Below are positions 42,459 through 51,857 of a stretch of 64,000 nucleotides of DNA, one piece after another. This DNA comes from Hyphomicrobiales bacterium (GTDB lineage: Bacteria > Pseudomonadota > Alphaproteobacteria > Rhizobiales > Rhizobiaceae), in contig UBXM01000019.1 in NCBI GenBank assembly GCA_900469445.1, positions 10,446 through 74,445 of the forward strand, written 5' to 3'. A program made the position numbers and the translations under genes. The first letter of the stretch is position 1; each line of letters begins with the position of its first letter. Under the pieces are notes generated by a model. That model had not been told where the DNA came from, made no database searches, and saw only the letters and a list, made by a program, of their open reading frames with translations.

Positions 42459-43673
42459 ATGGATTTCGAGGCATTTTTCAAAAGCGAACTGGACGGACTG
42501 CATCAGGAAGGCCGGTACCGCGTTTTCGCCGATCTCGAACGACAGCGCGGAAGTTTCCCGCGAGCGACGCACCACACGCCCGACGGCACCAAGGACGTGA
42601 CTGTCTGGTGTTCCAACGACTATCTCGGGATGGGACAACATCCCGCCGTGATCGCGGCAATGCATGAAGCCATCGATCACTGTGGCGCGGGTGCGGGAGG
42701 CACCCGGAATATTTCTGGTACGACCCACTACCACGTTCTGCTCGAGCGCGAGCTCGCGGATCTGCATGGCAAGGAAGCCGGCCTGATCTTCAACTCCGGC
42801 TACATGTCGAACTGGGCAACGCTTGGCGTTCTCGGCCAGAAGATCCCCGGTCTGATCATTTTCTCCGATGCGCTGAACCATGCTTCGATGATCGAGGGCA
42901 TTCGCCACGGCAAGTGCGAGCGGGTGATCTGGAAGCATAATGATCTCGTCGATCTGGAGGCCAAGCTCGCTGCGGCCGATCCGAAGGCGCCGAAGCTGAT
43001 CGCGTTTGAGAGCGTCTATTCGATGGATGGCGACATTGCTCCGATCAAGGAGATCTGTGATCTCGCCGACAAATACGGCGCGATGACCTATCTCGACGAA
43101 GTCCATGCGGTCGGTATGTACGGGCCACGCGGTGGCGGTATTGCCGAGCGCGAAGGCCTGATGGATCGTGTGACGATCATCGAAGGCACGCTCGCCAAGG
43201 CGTTCGGCGTGATGGGTGGCTATATCACGGCGTCCACGGCGCTTTGTGACTTTGTTCGTTCGTTCGCCTCGGGCTTCATCTTCACGACGTCCCTGCCGCC
43301 GGCGCTTGCTGCCGGTGCGATCGCCTCGATCAGGCATCTGAAATCAAGCCAGATGGAGCGCGCCCGCCATCAGGAGCGTGTCCGCAAGCTGCGCAGCATG
43401 CTCGATGCCAAGGGTATCCCGCATATGCCGAACCCCAGCCATATCGTGCCGGTCATGGTCGGCGATGCCGCCAAGTGCAAGTGGATCTCGGATCTGCTGA
43501 TGGACAACTGCAATATCTATGTGCAGCCGATCAACTACCCGACCGTGCCGCGCAAGACCGAGCGCCTGCGTATCACGCCGACGCCGCTGCATTCCGATGC
43601 CGATCTCGAACATCTCGTCAATTCGCTGCACCAACTGTGGTCGCGCTGCGCGCTGGCGCGGCATGTGGCGTGA
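42459..43673 (+). CDS. hemA: 5-aminolevulinate synthase
   Basis: A 404-residue PLP enzyme that joins glycine and succinyl-CoA to start haem synthesis by the C4 route used in alphaproteobacteria. It has the family N-terminus [21 protein letters not shown], the glycine loop [13 protein letters not shown], the cofactor aspartate in [12 protein letters not shown], and the Schiff-base Lys247 in [13 protein letters not shown]. It ends convergent with dxr. Expression is probably raised at low oxygen through the upstream FixK-type box, linking it to the fixK gene 5 kb away. Confidence 0.97.
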   Translation: MDFEAFFKSELDGLHQEGRYRVFADLERQRGSFPRATHHTPDGTKDVTVWCSNDYLGMGQHPAVIAAMHEAIDHCGAGAGGTRNISGTTHYHVLLERELADLHGKEAGLIFNSGYMSNWATLGVLGQKIPGLIIFSDALNHASMIEGIRHGKCERVIWKHNDLVDLEAKLAAADPKAPKLIAFESVYSMDGDIAPIKEICDLADKYGAMTYLDEVHAVGMYGPRGGGIAEREGLMDRVTIIEGTLAKAFGVMGGYITASTALCDFVRSFASGFIFTTSLPPALAAGAIASIRHLKSSQMERARHQERVRKLRSMLDAKGIPHMPNPSHIVPVMVGDAAKCKWISDLLMDNCNIYVQPINYPTVPRKTERLRITPTPLHSDADLEHLVNSLHQLWSRCALARHVA

Positions 43674-43684
43674 TTGAGGGCGGT

Positions 43685-43870
43685 TAATCCCCTCACTTGC
43701 GATTTCTAACACTTAGCTTTCAGCTAAGATGTTGAAATCGCTTTCTCTCCCGCAAGGGGAGAGATAACCTGACCGCGAGCTCGACGCCTTACCTCTCCCC
43801 TTGTGGGAGAGGTTACAAAATCAAGATCTTAGCCAAAGGCTAAGTCTTAGATTTTGTTGGTGAGGGGATT
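43685..43870. repeat. Large palindromic intergenic element between hemA and dxr
   Basis: The outermost arms aatcccctcac (43685-43695) and gtgaggggatt (43860-43870) are perfect inverted copies. Inside lie two further inverted stems: a cttagct..agctaag hairpin near 43712-43727 mirrored by cttagccaaaggctaag, and two ctctccc...gggagag hairpins (43745-43764 and 43792-43812). The element fills almost the whole convergent spacer and has the look of a rhizobial palindromic repeat; it may also end both transcripts. Confidence 0.75.
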
Positions 43871-43875
43871 GCTCC

Positions 43876-45063
43876 CTATGCCACCATTTCCTTTTTCGCG
43901 ATCACTTCGGCAGCCCGGCGGCGTGCTTCCGTGTCGGCGGCGAAGACGTCGTCCATGGTGATCGCCGAGCCGTAACCGACCATTTCATCCATCACTTCTT
44001 CGGCTATATCCGCCATCTGCAGGAAGCCGATGCGCTTGTCGCAGAAGGCGTGAAAGGCGATTTCCTCCGCCGCATTCATCACCGCGCCCTGAACGCCTCC
44101 GCGGTCCATGGCGGTGCGGGCCAGCCTCAGTGCTGGGAAACGCACTTCGTCGGGCGCTTCGAAATCCAGCCTTGCAAGCTTGGCGAAGTCCAATCGCTCG
44201 ACGTCGAGTTTTGGTCGGTCGGGGTAGGTCAGGGCGTAACCGATAGCGGTGCGCATGTCGGGGCAGCCGAGCTGGGCAAGCACCGAGCCGTCGGTGTAAC
44301 CGACCATGGAATGGATGATCGATTGCGGGTGAACGACCACCTCGATCTGGTCGGGTCTGACACCGAAGAGGTGTTTCGCCTCGATCATCTCAAGCGCCTT
44401 GTTGAACATCGAGGCGCTGCCGATCGAGATCTTCAGGCCCATCGACCAGTTCGGATGGGCGCGGGCGATATCGGCGGTCACATTCGCCATCTGCTCGCGG
44501 CTCCAGGTGCGGAACGGCCCACCGGAAGCGGTCAGCACGATGCGCTCCACGGCATGTCGCTGATCGTCCTCGAGCGACTGGAAGATGGCGCTGTGTTCAC
44601 TGTCGACAGGGATAAGCTTGCCGCCGCCGTCGGCGACTGCCTTGACGAAGAGTTCGCCGGCCGAAACGAGGCATTCCTTGTTGGCAAGTCCGATATCGGC
44701 GCCGCGCTCTGCGGCTGCGAGCGTGGGGGCAAGGCCGGCAGTGCCGACGATTGCGGCCATGACCCAGTCGGATGGTCGCTGCCCCGCCTCGACCAAAGCC
44801 GTGCGGCCTGCGGCAACTTCGATGCCGGTGCCGGCAAGTTCATCCTTCAGCGTGGCGTAGAGCTTGTCGTCTGCCGTGACCGCGAGACGTGCTCCGCAAG
44901 CCTTTGCCTGTTCCGCCAGAAGCGCGATGTTGCTGTGGCCGGTGATGGCGACGACATCGAATGCCTCGCGGCCACCGAGTTGGGCTACCACGTCGAGCGT
45001 GTTGACACCGATCGAGCCGGTCGACCCGAGAATGCTGATGCGGCGTCTATCCATATCTGCCAT
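43876..45063 (-). CDS. dxr: 1-deoxy-D-xylulose 5-phosphate reductoisomerase
   Basis: A 395-residue NADPH-dependent enzyme of the MEP isoprenoid pathway that turns DXP into 2-C-methylerythritol 4-phosphate. It has the Rossmann motif GSTGSIGVNTLDV, metal-site residues in LIPVDSEHSAIFQ, the flexible loop around LTASGGPFRTW, and SMGLKISIGSASMFNKALEMIEA, all conserved. ATG 45063 follows a weak ggaa site; ATG 45054 is a possible alternative. It is convergent with hemA and divergent from the monooxygenase gene. Confidence 0.95.
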   Translation of the reverse strand: MADMDRRRISILGSTGSIGVNTLDVVAQLGGREAFDVVAITGHSNIALLAEQAKACGARLAVTADDKLYATLKDELAGTGIEVAAGRTALVEAGQRPSDWVMAAIVGTAGLAPTLAAAERGADIGLANKECLVSAGELFVKAVADGGGKLIPVDSEHSAIFQSLEDDQRHAVERIVLTASGGPFRTWSREQMANVTADIARAHPNWSMGLKISIGSASMFNKALEMIEAKHLFGVRPDQIEVVVHPQSIIHSMVGYTDGSVLAQLGCPDMRTAIGYALTYPDRPKLDVERLDFAKLARLDFEAPDEVRFPALRLARTAMDRGGVQGAVMNAAEEIAFHAFCDKRIGFLQMADIAEEVMDEMVGYGSAITMDDVFAADTEARRRAAEVIAKKEMVA

Positions 45064-45190
45064 GCCGTTTCCATATTCACAGTTGCGGTTGGTCTACAAG
45101 TGAACGGGCCTTGTCACAAGAGCGCTCACGACGTGGCAGATGTGATCGGATATGGCTTGATCCGGCCGCCGATGGGAGCGAAATGGAACG

Positions 45191-46417
45191 ATGAGCGAAA
45201 TCGCAAAGATCAAGACGACCTGCGTCATCGCCGGTGCCGGTCCTGCCGGGCTGATGCTGGGCTTCCTTCTGGCGCGGGCAGGCGTCGATGTCACCGTCAT
45301 CGAAAAACATGCGGATTTCCTGCGGGATTTTCGCGGCGACACCATTCATCCCTCGACACTGGAGGTAATCGACCAGCTTGGGCTGATCGACGCGTTTCTT
45401 TCCCTGCCGCACACGCGGGCGGAAAAGCTCTCGGCCGAAATGGGCGGTCGGACGATCACGATCGCCGATTTTTCCCGGCTACCGGTGAAGAACCGCTTCA
45501 TCGCCTTCATGCCGCAATGGGATTTCCTGAGTTTCCTCGCAGCATCTGCACAAATCTATCCCAATTTCCGGCTTGTCATGCAGGGGGAGGTCACGCGTCT
45601 GCTTGAAGATGGCGGGAAGGTTTCGGGGCTGGTGGCCCGAACGCCAAATGGCGAGATCGAGATCGAAAGCGATCTTGTCGTCGGTGCGGATGGTCGCAAT
45701 TCCGTTATCCGTGCCAGGGCCGGGCTGCGTGTCGAAACCTTCGGGGCACCGAGCGAGGTTGTCTGGATGAAGCTCTCCAAACAGGAGGGCGATCCCGATG
45801 AGGTGATGGGGCATGCCGGTCCAAGGCAGGGCCTCGTCTTGATCGATCGCGGCGATTACTGGCAATGCGGTTACGTGATCCGCCGGACGACATTTGCTGA
45901 AATATGCGATCAGGGTATCGAGGCGTTTCGAAAGATGGTGTCCGATGTGTCGCCGCTGCCTGTCTCGCGCATGGACGAAATCCGGTCGTTCAACGATACA
46001 AGCCTTCTGACCGTGCGGATCGATCGCCTTCGGCAATGGTGGCGGTCTGGATTGATCTGTATCGGCGATGCAGCGCATGCCATGTCGCCGATCGGGGGAG
46101 TAGGCGTAAACCTTGCCATTCAGGATGCGGTGGCGGCGGCCAATATCCTCTCTCTCCCTCTTCGCGAGGGCAGGCTCGCGGACGCGGATCTTGCTGCGGT
46201 CGAGAAGCGCCGCGGTTTTCCCACGCGTGCTACGCAAAAGCTGCAGTTGATGATGCGCAGCAGCCGCAGAGCGGATCAGGCGGATGACGCCAAACGAAAG
46301 GGTCCGCCCGGTTTCATCCGCGGGATCGCCCGCTGGCCGATTCTTGCGCATCTTTCCGGCCGGCTGATCGGTCTTGGTTTCCGGATGGAGCGGATCAGGG
46401 ATCCGCGCCCGCAGTAG
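45191..46417 (+). CDS. FAD-dependent aromatic-ring monooxygenase family protein
   Basis: A 408-residue flavoprotein of the p-hydroxybenzoate hydroxylase / UbiH group. The FAD-binding fold is VIAGAGPAGLMLGFLLARAGVDVTVIE, the DG motif is DLVVGADGRNSVIRARAGL, and the second FAD motif is GDAAHAMSPIGGVGVNLAIQDA. It contains a FRGDTIHPSTLEVIDQLG segment seen in several uncharacterised hydroxylases. It is a single gene between dxr and a DUF2937 protein. The substrate is unknown; no ring-cleavage gene is nearby. Confidence 0.88.
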   Translation: MSEIAKIKTTCVIAGAGPAGLMLGFLLARAGVDVTVIEKHADFLRDFRGDTIHPSTLEVIDQLGLIDAFLSLPHTRAEKLSAEMGGRTITIADFSRLPVKNRFIAFMPQWDFLSFLAASAQIYPNFRLVMQGEVTRLLEDGGKVSGLVARTPNGEIEIESDLVVGADGRNSVIRARAGLRVETFGAPSEVVWMKLSKQEGDPDEVMGHAGPRQGLVLIDRGDYWQCGYVIRRTTFAEICDQGIEAFRKMVSDVSPLPVSRMDEIRSFNDTSLLTVRIDRLRQWWRSGLICIGDAAHAMSPIGGVGVNLAIQDAVAAANILSLPLREGRLADADLAAVEKRRGFPTRATQKLQLMMRSSRRADQADDAKRKGPPGFIRGIARWPILAHLSGRLIGLGFRMERIRDPRPQ

Positions 46418-46511
46418 TCAAGAACTCGCTCGAAAGCTCGTGCCGACAGGCGGCCTTGCAACCTTTGCGTTCCTTATTCGTTGATTGGAATGACGAAGCC
46501 GAGGGTTGGCC

Positions 46512-47060
46512 GTGTTTCTTGTTCACCGCGTGCTGATATTCCTGATTATCGCGTCCAGCGCCGCGCTGTTTTCACAGGCGCCCGAATTTGCCCAGCAATA
46601 TCGGCAGCGCCTTGGCGGCGCCATCGATGAGCTGACGAGGATCATCCAGACTTTCGATGAACAGGCGAACCACGCCGGCCTGGACAGGCAGGCCGCCCTG
46701 AATGTCTACACCGCGTCACAGGAGGGTTTTCTTCGGCAGCAGGGGGATGCTCTCCGATCAAGTTTTGCGCGATACCAATCGCTTTCGGACCAACTCGAAG
46801 ATCTGTCTGCCGCTTCACCGATCTTGAGGCCGGTGATGATCGCCCGTCAGCCGGATCACCGGATCATCGCCCATGTCTGGCAGGATTTCGTGCCGGCATT
46901 GCCCGTCAGTATCGCCGGTGCCGTATGGGCCGGTTTCGGCGCGCTGGCTGGCGCGATTGCGGCCTCGTTTCTCGTCGCGCTGTTCGGCATGGTAACGCGG
47001 TTCGGCCGTGGTTCGAGGGCAAAGGGTGCCTGCCCCGTCGGGGGAAGGGCATTGCAGTAA
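46512..47060 (+). CDS. DUF2937 family membrane protein
   Basis: A 182-residue protein with an N-terminal hydrophobic helix (about residues 5-20), a central helical region starting SQAPEFAQQYRQRLGGAIDEL, and a second hydrophobic segment near residues 135-165. This is the DUF2937 pattern as I recall it; the function is unknown. The start is GTG 46512, preceded by gaggg at six-base spacing; a TTG two codons upstream is the alternative. Confidence 0.72.
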   Translation: MFLVHRVLIFLIIASSAALFSQAPEFAQQYRQRLGGAIDELTRIIQTFDEQANHAGLDRQAALNVYTASQEGFLRQQGDALRSSFARYQSLSDQLEDLSAASPILRPVMIARQPDHRIIAHVWQDFVPALPVSIAGAVWAGFGALAGAIAASFLVALFGMVTRFGRGSRAKGACPVGGRALQ

Positions 47061-47181
47061 TCCGCGCCCTATCGCCGCAGTATTCGAGCCTCCGGTTGAC
47101 CAGCATCAAGGTTCCATTCCGGAGGTGCGGCAAAATGGATCGAACATCATCGGATCAACAACCAATACGCAGACTGTGCGG

Positions 47182-47655
47182 ATGGAGCGAATGGGCTACA
47201 GGATCGGCACACTCAATGCCCGAGACGTGTTGCGTGCCTATGCGTTGATCGAGCGGATCATGCCGGGGGTGGATCTCGAACAGTGGATCGCACTTACCGC
47301 CACGGCATTGCTGTGCCGCTGCTGGTTTGTCGTCAAGGATGCCGAAGGCTATATCCGGGGCATCGCTTACGTTGCCGTCAGAGGCGAGGGCGACCTTCGA
47401 CGTCAGGTCGAGGTTCCGCTCTTCGCGTCGGTGAGCCTTGTCGATAATCGGGAAGTGCTGGGGCTGCTTTTTTCACAGATCAGGACGTTTGCGCTCGAGG
47501 AAAAATGCAGGACGATCCACATATGGACGGCCACGCCTCCGGATTGGTCGGTGCTTGCGGGATTTCTCGAGCATGGACCGTGGGATCACGGTTTGGTCTG
47601 CGGCATCGACAGCGAGCCGCCGCTGGATCACCCGATCTTGCCGGTAAAGATGTAA
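47182..47655 (+). CDS. Hypothetical protein next to the FixL/FixK module
   Basis: A protein of about 157 residues whose sequence (ALIERIMPGVDLEQWIALTA, VVKDAEGYIRGIAYVAVRGEGD, and a late IHIWTATPPDWSVLAGFLEHGPWDHGL) resembles a GNAT acetyltransferase-like fold, but no acetyl-CoA motif is clear. The start is uncertain (ATG 47182 or 47191), since neither has a good ribosome site. Its last 28 bases overlap the end of the convergent response regulator gene. It may belong functionally to the oxygen-response module. Confidence 0.55.
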   Translation: MERMGYRIGTLNARDVLRAYALIERIMPGVDLEQWIALTATALLCRCWFVVKDAEGYIRGIAYVAVRGEGDLRRQVEVPLFASVSLVDNREVLGLLFSQIRTFALEEKCRTIHIWTATPPDWSVLAGFLEHGPWDHGLVCGIDSEPPLDHPILPVKM

Positions 47656-48356
47656 CCCACGCCGCGGATCGCCTTGATGAACTGGGGATGTTTGGCATCC
47701 GCCTCGATCTTGCGGCGAAGCCTGACGATCTGCGCATCGATCGTACGGTCGAAGGCTTCAAGATGGCGGCCACGGGTCAGGTCCATGAGGAAGTCGCGGG
47801 TCAGAACACGTCCGGCATGGTTGAGGAATGCGGCCAGCATGTCGAATTCGCCGGTCGTCAGTTCGACTTCGGCTCCCGCCGGATCGAGCAGCTGGCGTCG
47901 TGAGACGTTCAGCGTCCATCCCTCGAAAAGGATGGTCTGGTCCTCTTCCTGCACGACTTTCGGGGCTGCCGGCTGACGTCGCCTCAGTATGGATTTCAGC
48001 CGCGCATGAACTTCCCGCAGGTGGAAGGGTTTCGCAATGTAGTCGTCAGCGCCGATCTCTATGCCGATGATGCGGTCAACGACATCATCACGGCCGGTCA
48101 GCATCATGATGGGAACGTCGGATGTCGCGCGGATATCGCGGGCGAGATCGAGGCCGTCGCGCCCACCGGGAAGCGACAGGTCGAGCAATACGGCGTCGAT
48201 ATTATTTTGACGCATCGCAACGTCCATCTCGACGCCATCGGCTACCGTCGTCACGCGATAGCCCTCGCCCTCGAAATAGCGGGCAAGCATCTGGCGGATA
48301 CGGGGATCGTCATCGACGACGAGGATGTGTGCCGCGTGGGCAGGGTCAATAGACAT
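47628..48356 (-). CDS. OmpR/PhoB-type response regulator, FxkR-like
   Basis: A 242-residue two-component regulator. The receiver has acidic residues Asp15-Asp17, phosphoacceptor Asp59 (VLLDLSLPGG), Thr87 and Lys109. The C-terminal winged helix contains ELTTGEFDMLAAFLNHAGRVLTRDFLMDLTRGR and RTIDAQIVRLRRKIE. It diverges from a fixK gene followed by a hybrid FixL, which is the arrangement of fxkR, fixK and hfixL described in Rhizobium etli, where FxkR takes the phosphate signal from hFixL and activates fixK. The FxkR identity is inferred from this context. No ribosome site is evident before its ATG. Confidence 0.85.
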   Translation of the reverse strand: MSIDPAHAAHILVVDDDPRIRQMLARYFEGEGYRVTTVADGVEMDVAMRQNNIDAVLLDLSLPGGRDGLDLARDIRATSDVPIMMLTGRDDVVDRIIGIEIGADDYIAKPFHLREVHARLKSILRRRQPAAPKVVQEEDQTILFEGWTLNVSRRQLLDPAGAEVELTTGEFDMLAAFLNHAGRVLTRDFLMDLTRGRHLEAFDRTIDAQIVRLRRKIEADAKHPQFIKAIRGVGYIFTGKIG

Positions 48357-48373
48357 TAAAAACTAGCCGGGCT

Positions 48374-48406
48374 GTTACAAACTGTTACCAATTCGAACCG
48401 TATTTT
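48374..48406 (+). promoter_or_regulatory. Tandem GTTAC box and -10 element of the fixK promoter
   Basis: GTTACAAACTGTTACC (48374-48389) is a direct repeat with ten-base period, the kind of tandem site bound by OmpR/PhoB-type dimers. It resembles the K-box described for FxkR upstream of fixK in Rhizobium etli. A TATTTT at 48401-48406 begins 11 bases after the box, a spacing like that of pho boxes and their -10 elements. The box also lies only 18 bases upstream of the response regulator ATG. Confidence 0.7.
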
Positions 48407-48474
48407 ACAGCGGTAGCATTCGCGTGTTACCGCCGGGAGGTCAACTACCCCCATCAAACGACGGGGTTAATACC

Positions 48475-49218
48475 ATGTTTCTCACCAGCTATAATCGCGA
48501 ACGCACAGCAGCAAATCTTCTTCATGAAGCAGAGCCGGAAACGCTCAATGGCCTGTTCTCGCGGCAGCCGGTCGAGTTTATCCAGTCCGGTCAGTCGATC
48601 TTCTTCGAAGGCGATGAAGCAAAACATGTCTTCGAGGTCGTGGAAGGTGCTTTGCGTATCTTCCGGATTATTTCGGACGGGCGCCGGGTTATTACCGGTT
48701 TCGTTTTCGACGGCGATCTTCTCGGTGTGTCGCTGAAGAGCAATTACCTCTACAGCGCCGAAGCGATTGTCGGGACCAAGGTCCGCAGGCTGACCAGGAA
48801 GAGTTTCGAAGCGGCCGTGCTGGAGTCGGAAGAGCTGCGCCCGCAGATGTTTGCGCGGGTTTGTGACGAGATGGCCGCTGCCCAGGATCAGATGGTGCTG
48901 CTTTCGTGCAAGAGCGCCGAGGAACGGCTTTGCACATTCCTGCTGAAGCATCTGCGCAGGGCCGCGGCCAAGAGCGAAGTGCAGTCGATGGTGCAGCTGC
49001 CGATGACGCGCCAGGACATGGCGGACTATCTGGGCCTCACCATCGAAACCGTCTCGCGCACGATCACCAAATTGAGCACAAAGGGTGTTCTTGGCTGCGT
49101 CGGCCGGCATTCGGTGAAGATCATCAAGCCGATGTTGCTTGCACAATTGGCCGGAGACGAAGATGAATGCCGCTGGGGAGACTCGATGGGGTCGGCCGAA
49201 GATCGGCGCCATCACTAA
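48475..49218 (+). CDS. fixK: CRP/FNR family regulator, FixK-like
   Basis: A 247-residue transcription factor with an N-terminal cyclic-nucleotide-binding-like barrel (FIQSGQSIFFEGDEAKHVFEVVEGALRIFRIISDGRRVITGF) and a helix-turn-helix (TRQDMADYLGLTIETVSRTITKLSTKGVL). It lacks the N-terminal cysteine cluster of FNR/FnrN, so it should not sense oxygen itself, and this fits FixK. The start is ATG 48475; a GTG 17 codons upstream is not supported. It is followed after 18 bases by the hybrid sensor kinase gene and is controlled by the tandem GTTAC promoter. Confidence 0.88.
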   Translation: MFLTSYNRERTAANLLHEAEPETLNGLFSRQPVEFIQSGQSIFFEGDEAKHVFEVVEGALRIFRIISDGRRVITGFVFDGDLLGVSLKSNYLYSAEAIVGTKVRRLTRKSFEAAVLESEELRPQMFARVCDEMAAAQDQMVLLSCKSAEERLCTFLLKHLRRAAAKSEVQSMVQLPMTRQDMADYLGLTIETVSRTITKLSTKGVLGCVGRHSVKIIKPMLLAQLAGDEDECRWGDSMGSAEDRRHH

Positions 49219-49236
49219 TCGCAGCCAGGATATTTG

Positions 49237-51159
49237 ATGCCACATAAAATAAGAAACACGCTCACGACCCAGGCTGAGCTGGATGCGGTCCTCCATCTGC
49301 TGGACGATGCCAATGTCATCGTCCACGGGAATGACGGCATCATCACCCGGTGGAGTTCGGGTTGTGAGGCGCTCTATGGCTGGCCGCGCGAGGAGGCGGT
49401 CGGCCAATCCGTTCACCAGTTGCTGCAGACGCGGTTTCCCAAGCCGCTCGATGAAATTCGTCAGCAGCTGATGTCGGAATATTCCTGGCAGGGGGAGCTG
49501 GAGCACCGCACACGCGACGGCCGCCCGGTTTTCGTTGCGACGCGTTGGGTCTCCGTTTCCCTGTCGGTCGATGGAGCGCCCATCACCATCCAGACCAACA
49601 ACGACGTGACAGCGATGAAAAGGGTACAGAACGATCTGGCGGAAAGGGAAGCACATCTCCGCTCTATCCTCGACACCGTGCCGGAATCCACCATCGTCAT
49701 CGACGATGCCGGTATCATCACGTCGTTCAGCGCGGCAGCGGAAAGGTTGTTCGGCTACAGTTCTTCGGAGGTTTGCGGCCAGAATGTCAGAATGCTCATG
49801 CCCAATCCCGATCGCGATGCCCATGACGGTTATATTTCCAATTATATGGAAACCGGAGAGCGCCGGATCATCGGTTACGGTCGCGTCGTGACCGGGCTTC
49901 GCAAGGACGGCACGACGTTCCCGATGGAACTTGCGGTGGGTGAAGCGAGAACCGGTGGCAAGCGCATCTTTACCGGCTTTATCCGCGATCTCACCAGCCG
50001 CCAGAAGATCGAGGAAGAGCTTCGCCAGTCGCAGAAGATGGAAGCGATCGGTCAGTTGACCGGCGGACTGGCGCATGACTTCAACAATCTGCTCACGGTC
50101 ATTAGCGGCAATCTCGAGATGATGGAATACAAGCTCGACGATCCCAATCTTCGGGTTCTGCTGCAGGAAGCGCAGGCGGCGGCCGATGACGGCGCAAAAC
50201 TGACCGGTCAGTTGCTGGCCTTCGGACGGCGTCAGCCGCTCAACAACAAGCTTGTCGATGTCGGGCAACTCGTCTCGAGTTTTTCCGACCTGATGCGACG
50301 CACGCTCGGCGAGGCGATCGAATTCAGGACAGTCATTGCAGGCGCGCCGAACGAGGCGCTTGTCGATGCCTCACAGCTGCAGAATGCCATCCTCAACCTC
50401 GTCATCAATGCGCGCGATGCGATGCCGCGCGGCGGCAAGCTGACGGTCGAGATTTCCCGTATCAAGCTCGATGTCGACTACGCGCAGATGTATTCGAACA
50501 TGCGGATGGGCGAGTTCATTCTTGTCGCCGTCACCGATACCGGCACGGGCATGTCGCCGGAGGTCAAGGAAAAGGCCTTCGAGCCGTTCTTCACCACCAA
50601 GGGTGTCAGCGCCGGCACGGGCCTCGGCCTCAGCATGGTCTATGGTTTCATCAAGCAGTCGGGCGGCAATATCCAGCTTTACAGCGAGCCGGGGCAGGGG
50701 ACGTCGGTGCGGATGTTCCTGCCCGCGGCCAAGCGAAAGGTCGAGAAGGAAGGGCTTCAGGCCGAGGGACATCCGGCGCAGAGCCCGCTGCCCGGTGGAC
50801 CGGAGAAAATTCTCGTCGTCGAGGACGATGCCCGCGTGCGCCGCGTGACCGTGTCGCGCCTGACGAGCTTCGGTTACGAGGTGATCGAGGCCGAAAACGG
50901 TGCCCAGGCGCTGTCCCAGCTCGAGCGTCACGAGGATATCGCACTGCTGTTTACCGATGTGGTGATGCCGGGCGGCATGACGGGCGATGAACTGGCGAAC
51001 CGCGTTCGGGCGGAAAAGCCGCATATTCCCGTTCTGTTTACTTCGGGTTATGCCGAACCGGCGATCGCGGGGCGCGAACTTGCCCTGTCGGGAAGCTGGC
51101 TGAAAAAGCCCTATACGGCGCGCGAGCTCGCGGTACGTATTCGTGAACTGCTGGACTGA
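49237..51159 (+). CDS. Hybrid heme-PAS oxygen sensor histidine kinase (hFixL-like)
   Basis: A 640-residue soluble hybrid kinase. PAS-1 spans residues about 12-125 and PAS-2 about 130-250. A HisKA/HATPase core follows, with phospho-His280 ([11 protein letters not shown]), an N box ([10 protein letters not shown]) and a [11 protein letters not shown] lid. A C-terminal receiver has Asp574 ([10 protein letters not shown]). PAS-2 carries the FixL haem signature: His196 in AHDGYISNY and, exactly 20 residues on, Arg216 in [10 protein letters not shown], matching the haem ligand and oxygen-sensing arginine of FixL. The start is ATG 49237, with agga six bases before. The expected partner is the FxkR-like regulator encoded upstream on the opposite strand. 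Confidence 0.9.
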   Translation: MPHKIRNTLTTQAELDAVLHLLDDANVIVHGNDGIITRWSSGCEALYGWPREEAVGQSVHQLLQTRFPKPLDEIRQQLMSEYSWQGELEHRTRDGRPVFVATRWVSVSLSVDGAPITIQTNNDVTAMKRVQNDLAEREAHLRSILDTVPESTIVIDDAGIITSFSAAAERLFGYSSSEVCGQNVRMLMPNPDRDAHDGYISNYMETGERRIIGYGRVVTGLRKDGTTFPMELAVGEARTGGKRIFTGFIRDLTSRQKIEEELRQSQKMEAIGQLTGGLAHDFNNLLTVISGNLEMMEYKLDDPNLRVLLQEAQAAADDGAKLTGQLLAFGRRQPLNNKLVDVGQLVSSFSDLMRRTLGEAIEFRTVIAGAPNEALVDASQLQNAILNLVINARDAMPRGGKLTVEISRIKLDVDYAQMYSNMRMGEFILVAVTDTGTGMSPEVKEKAFEPFFTTKGVSAGTGLGLSMVYGFIKQSGGNIQLYSEPGQGTSVRMFLPAAKRKVEKEGLQAEGHPAQSPLPGGPEKILVVEDDARVRRVTVSRLTSFGYEVIEAENGAQALSQLERHEDIALLFTDVVMPGGMTGDELANRVRAEKPHIPVLFTSGYAEPAIAGRELALSGSWLKKPYTARELAVRIRELLD

Positions 51160-51399
51160 CGATCCCGTGCCCTTTTCGGGGGCGGCTGCATTCGCCGAGC
51201 CCATTCGTGCGCCTTACCTGCAAGGCCGCGCCGCTGCTGCGATTGAGGCCATTTTCCGGCCATTTTGTGCTCTGGTGCCTTTGTTTCAAAAGGTGGCGTG
51301 GATAGGTGCCGCTTCTGTGCAAAACTGGCACAAATTAACGAACCATTAAGCTGCTGCGCACATGGTCGCGCCCATGACTATGTAGTTTTGGAGTTGGTC

Positions 51400-51558
51400 A
51401 TGCGCATCAGTGGCGGCGTTGTGCTTCTCGTCATTCCCATCATCGCGATCCTGCTTTTCGGCGTATCCGTCTCGTGGACACGTCTTCAGACGGTGGACCG
51501 CACATTCACGAGTTCGATCGGTCCGAACGCCGACATGCCACAGCCGGCGCGGCCTTGA
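51400..51558 (+). CDS. Small single-helix membrane protein
   Basis: A 52-residue protein with one hydrophobic helix (GGVVLLVIPIIAILLFGVSV) and a short soluble tail ending MPQPARP. A ggag ribosome site lies seven bases before the ATG. No family is recognised. It is the last gene of host type before the prophage. Confidence 0.55.
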   Translation: MRISGGVVLLVIPIIAILLFGVSVSWTRLQTVDRTFTSSIGPNADMPQPARP

Positions 51559-51654
51559 GGGCCGCTGTCACTTGAGTTTTTGTAGGAAATGGTGATCCCA
51601 GATGGACCACGATTTCTCGCAAATTCATCAACAAAAACAACGAAACTAGCGATA

Positions 51655-51713
51655 GGTGCGGGGATTTCGCGCGCCTTTGATTTCGCTACGAAATTTTAGA
51701 CGCTCCCCGCACC
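51655..51713. repeat. Long-range dyad near the prophage left end
   Basis: ggtgcgggga (51655-51664) and tccccgcacc (51704-51713) are perfect inverted copies enclosing an inner atttcg/cgaaat hairpin. It could fold into a structured RNA of about 60 bases or form a terminator-like barrier at the prophage edge. Confidence 0.5.
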
Positions 51714-51838
51714 CGTAAATCCGGGTTTTGGCATTGAGAAGCCCACGTCCCGAACGGCGATGGCTTCGCGAAAACCCACCTTTGCCGGGGCAGGCTACCT
51801 TATTTGATCACAGTCTGTTCCGGGCTTTTTCAACAAAG

Positions 51839-51857
51839 CGGTCCGCAAACGGTCCGC
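51839..51857. repeat. Tandem eight-base repeat before integrase
   Basis: cggtccgc occurs twice (51839-51846 and 51850-51857) with an 11-base period, about one helical turn, 34 bases before the integrase ATG. Each half is nearly self-complementary. It is a candidate arm-type or autoregulatory protein site. Confidence 0.4.

Noticed and set aside
43745..43812. Possible CRISPR-like repeat between hemA and dxr
   Set aside because: The ctctccc units are inverted hairpin arms, not evenly spaced direct repeats with unique spacers.
51332..51347. Sigma-54 promoter-like TGGCAC before the small membrane protein gene
   Set aside because: The -12 element (TTGC) is absent at the required spacing.
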